From Ailanthus altissimus (Eukaryota; Streptophyta; Magnoliopsida; Sapindales; Simaroubaceae), in assembly GCA_946807835.1 (NCBI GenBank), contig OX327691.1, positions 17,955,188-18,019,187 on the forward strand: a stretch of 64,000 nt of DNA, in the 5' to 3' direction. The position numbers and the translations under genes were made by a program. Shown here one piece after another: positions 61,265-64,000 of the stretch. The notes beneath the pieces are model-generated. The model was given only the letters and a program-made list of their open reading frames with translations, was not told the DNA's origin and did not search any database. Each line of letters starts with the position of its first letter. The stretch's first letter is position 1.

Positions 61265-61940
61265 TAAAATTTATTGTTGGCCTAAAACGTCGATGTTATT
61301 AAGGTGTCTTGGATTATTGGAGTGAGATCTTGGTAAGATTCTAATTTCCTCTTATTAAAATATTTGAAGTGTCATTTATGAACGGCGATCCTCTTGCTTA
61401 ACCCAAAATTAAATACATAAATAGAAGCGCAACTTGCGGCTTGCGGGCATGAGAACGAGGCGTATTTAACTTTCAGTTTATATGAGGCGGATGGTTGACA
61501 CTTAACAGGCATGATACGGTGCGTCTTAACTCTTACGAACATGATGATGTAAATTTAAACGGCGTCGAGCACACTGTCTTCCAATATTGAATATTTATTA
61601 CATTACTTTTGTGCGTCAAACTCTCAAACGTGTTCACACCACTTACTTCCAAGGCAATATTTACAGCACCCTTTACAGATCCCACCAGATTCCCGATGAG
61701 ATCAAACCGTTCAGAGAAAAAAAAAATGGAGAATGAAAAAAAAAAAAAAAACAACGCACTCTTAAAAAAAAAAAAAAAAGCAACGCACCATCTTCGCTGT
61801 CTATCACTTGACGTTGATGTTCTAGAAGTACACACGCCCCTATTACTCCGCGTCGGCCCATAAGGCATTATTTGCAAGCAGTTGATATTAATTTATGTCC
61901 CCACGGACAAACGGGGCTCCTACACAACTCTCTAGCAGCC
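61265..61940. other. Upstream region of the FSH hydrolase gene with poly-A runs
   Basis: Two long A-runs separated by CAACGCACTCTT lie at 61737–61780. A minus-strand frame near 61560–61720 reads FDLIGNLVGSVKGAVN-like residues but has no family I know, and the poly-A runs interrupt it. I do not call it a gene. Confidence 0.35.
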
Positions 61941-61947
61941 TATAAAT
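61941..61947 (+). promoter_or_regulatory. Probable TATA box of the FSH hydrolase gene
   Basis: TATAAAT stands 126 bases before the start codon, a normal spacing for a short 5' UTR. Confidence 0.55.
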
Positions 61948-62066
61948 TTGAAGCCAGTAACGCCTCCAAACTTAGCGGAACAGACAACAGGGAAAAAAGA
62001 ATAAAAGTCTCGAATAGTCACACAAGAGTTTTTTATTAATTTTTGAAGAAGAAAATTCTTGATAAT

Positions 62067-63822
62067 ATGGGTAGTGAAGCTGAGATTGCGAAGAAACCAA
62101 GATTCCTATGTCTCCATGGGTTCAGAACAAGCGGAGAAATTCTCAAGAAACAGATTGGCAAATGGCCTCAACAAGTACTCGAAAAGCTTGATCTTGTTTT
62201 CCCAGACGGGCCTTATCCAGCCCAAGGAAAATCGGACGTCGAAGGCATCTTTGATCCTCCTTATTACGAGTGGTTCCAGTTCAACAAGGTCAGATTATAA
62301 TTCATTCTCTGTTTTTAAACGAAATTGGAAATTCCATATTACTTTTGTTCTTTTGCATATGATTTTGAAAGAAAATTTTTTGTTTTTGAACTCAGGATTT
62401 TACCGGGTACACCAACTTTGACGAGTGTCTTGCTTACATAGAAGATTATATGATCAAACACGGACCCTTCGATGGTTTTATGGGATTCTCACAGGTTCGT
62501 CATCGCATTGTTAATTTTGAATTTTCACTTCTTAATTTTTAACGATCAATTCATGACGCTTTGATTGGCAACATCAGGGGGCGATACTCTCGGCGGGGTT
62601 GCCTGGGTTGCAAGCGAAGGTGTGGATAAAATTATTGGTCAATTGGGACAAGTGCTTTTCAAATTTGAGTAAAAAATTATTAAATTCATGGCCGTCACCA
62701 TTTTTTTTTTTTAATTGCAGGGCCTGGCTCTTACTAAAGTTCCAAAAGTAATGTTCCTGATAATTATTGGAGGGGCCAAGTTAAAGGCACCATCAGTGGC
62801 TGACAACGCATATTCTTCGCCTATTCAGTGCCCGTCTCTCCACTTTTTAGGTATCATCTCCATTTATGTTTCTTCCATTTCTGTTTTTATGTGCTTAGAA
62901 AATACCGTTTTTGACCCTAATTTCATTCTTGTATTTGAGTTGTTTATTTTTTACCTTTGATGCCTTTGCACATGAGAACGTGATTGAAATTTGTTCTCTC
63001 GGAATTCCGCTTCATTAATTGTACTGAATTAATAAATTGTCAACACCTTAGTTGTAGATGTTATGGCAACGATTCAATAATTTAGTTTTAAATATGGTGT
63101 CCTACTTCAGTCGCTTCTCTTTTCTTTCGGATCATCTGGCACCGAATTTGGGCCGCCATATCCTTGACCCGTATGCCTAATTCAAGCACATGCATTACAT
63201 TAAAATGGATTTATCGCTGCTTTGGTTTACCCGATGTGCCAATGTCACAGCACCATAAGGAGGAATGAAGTACGGTGTTGGGTTTACCAAAAACTGCAAA
63301 TCTAATGAGCTCAATCTTTTGTTCTTTACAACCTTGCTGAAACAGGCATTCTTAATCAAAATACAATCTTGTTAAGTATGATAAAGTACCATTTATTGGT
63401 CATATTATATACTTTTGTTTATCACCAGATTGAATTTGTGCGTATTCATTGCCATTGAGTGCTCATTTACAAAATCTACTTTTTGCAGGGGAGACGGATT
63501 TCTTAAAGCCTCATGGATTGCAGCTATTAGAATCATGTATAGACCCTGTTATAATTCATCATCCCAAGGGTCACACAGTTCCAAGACTCGGTTAGTAAAT
63601 TTGAATCACTTGCCTCTGGACTTGTGACCTTGTTTGTGTTTGGTTGATGGCGTCTTTCAATTAATGATTTATTCACCCAAACTGTGTCCCCTTTTTTTTC
63701 TTCCAGATGAAAAGGGGTTGGAGACCATGCTAAGTTTCATCGAGAGGATTCAAAAGATGCTGCCGGAGATTAAGGATTCAAAAGATGACAAGGAATGCTT
63801 GCAAGCAGAAGAAAGAATTTGA
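62067..63822 (+). CDS. FSH-family serine hydrolase (DUF341, OVCA2-like esterase), six exons
   Basis: FSH1/OVCA2 proteins are small cytosolic alpha/beta-hydrolases acting as esterases; plant substrates are unknown. Exons are 62067–62288, 62396–62494, 62578–62619, 62721–62850, 63489–63590 and 63707–63822, joining in frame to 236 residues. Near the N-terminus RFLCLHGFRTSGEIL is the family signature (oxyanion-side HGF). PDGPYPAQGKSDVEGIFDPP and YYEWF follow. The nucleophile Ser106 lies in GFMGFSQG, encoded across the exon 2/3 join. Asp168 in ETDFLKP and His193 in PKGHTVPRL are the probable other triad members. All borders are GT–AG. The ATG at 62067 is used rather than the in-frame TTG upstream. 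The C-terminal extension after residue 200 is Lys/Glu-rich. Confidence 0.92.
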
Positions 63823-64000
63823 TTGATCCCCTAGCTTTCTTCACTGTAATTTCTTCTGGTAGATCCATTAATTAGCATCTGATGGAGTCAATTATAAGCG
63901 AGTGATCCTCTCATCATTTCATTTTTACTTAAAAACTTTTTTGAGATATAATAAGAGTCAAAATTTATTTATTTATTTCTCTTTTAATTCTAAATGAAAG
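63823..64000 (+). other. 3' UTR of the FSH hydrolase gene
   Basis: The bases after the stop codon run AT-rich to the window edge, with AATAAG near 63949 as a possible poly-A signal. Confidence 0.4.

Noticed and set aside
61533..61877. 114-residue minus-strand frame upstream of the FSH gene
   Set aside because: Part of it reads like a plausible protein end, but two long A-runs (Phe runs on this strand) interrupt it and no family or exon partner is seen.

Overview
This window is nuclear DNA of a flowering plant. The genes have many short introns with GT–AG borders, are AT-rich, and encode plant-type proteins: a plastid-targeted purine enzyme, a tau-class glutathione transferase, a PPR protein, and a plant-specific kinase. 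Long retrotransposon blocks separate them. Gene order and families fit a eudicot, perhaps a woody rosid such as Citrus, but I cannot confirm the species.

Layout. 1–1445: decayed purine permease pseudogene split by a foldback insertion. 2889–8816 (-): 19-exon mitochondrial DnaJ (ATJ1-like). 9387–11169 (+): PPR gene with a lost splice acceptor and a 2-bp frameshift. 11604–12504 (-): tau glutathione transferase. 13239–16985 (-): 12-exon SAICAR synthetase (PUR7). 17.5–34.3 kb: transposon-derived DNA with a 1.3-kb minisatellite, a decayed copia fragment split by a solo LTR, a second solo LTR, and a mutated copia element carrying a foreign LTR piece. 35423–38018 (+): PEPKR2 kinase. 38849–39894 (+): GT61 glycosyltransferase pseudogene. 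40979–43084 (-): Bet1-like SNARE. 43.6–45.3 kb (-): LINE remnant. 45.4–48.3 kb: short non-coding retroelement pieces split by a third solo LTR. 49444–54994 (-): intact young Ty1/copia element. 57.7–60.3 kb: degenerate tandem array headed by an LTR-like segment. 60558–61264: TIR element. 62067–63822 (+): FSH-type serine hydrolase.

The seven intact-looking host-type models (ATJ1, GST, PUR7, PEPKR2, Bet1-like, FSH hydrolase and the copia polyprotein as the transposon gene) keep an open frame across every proposed exon. The host genes are housekeeping or stress functions and do not form an obvious pathway. The most informative part is the transposon record. Three solo LTRs with perfect 5-bp target duplications, two dated by nesting, sit beside one element that looks recent and another inactivated mainly by transition-type stops. 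No plant-foreign system (CRISPR, operon, phage) is present. The best candidate for something undescribed is the non-coding retroelement family at 45.4–48.3 and 57.7–60.3 kb, whose interior is a tandem repeat.
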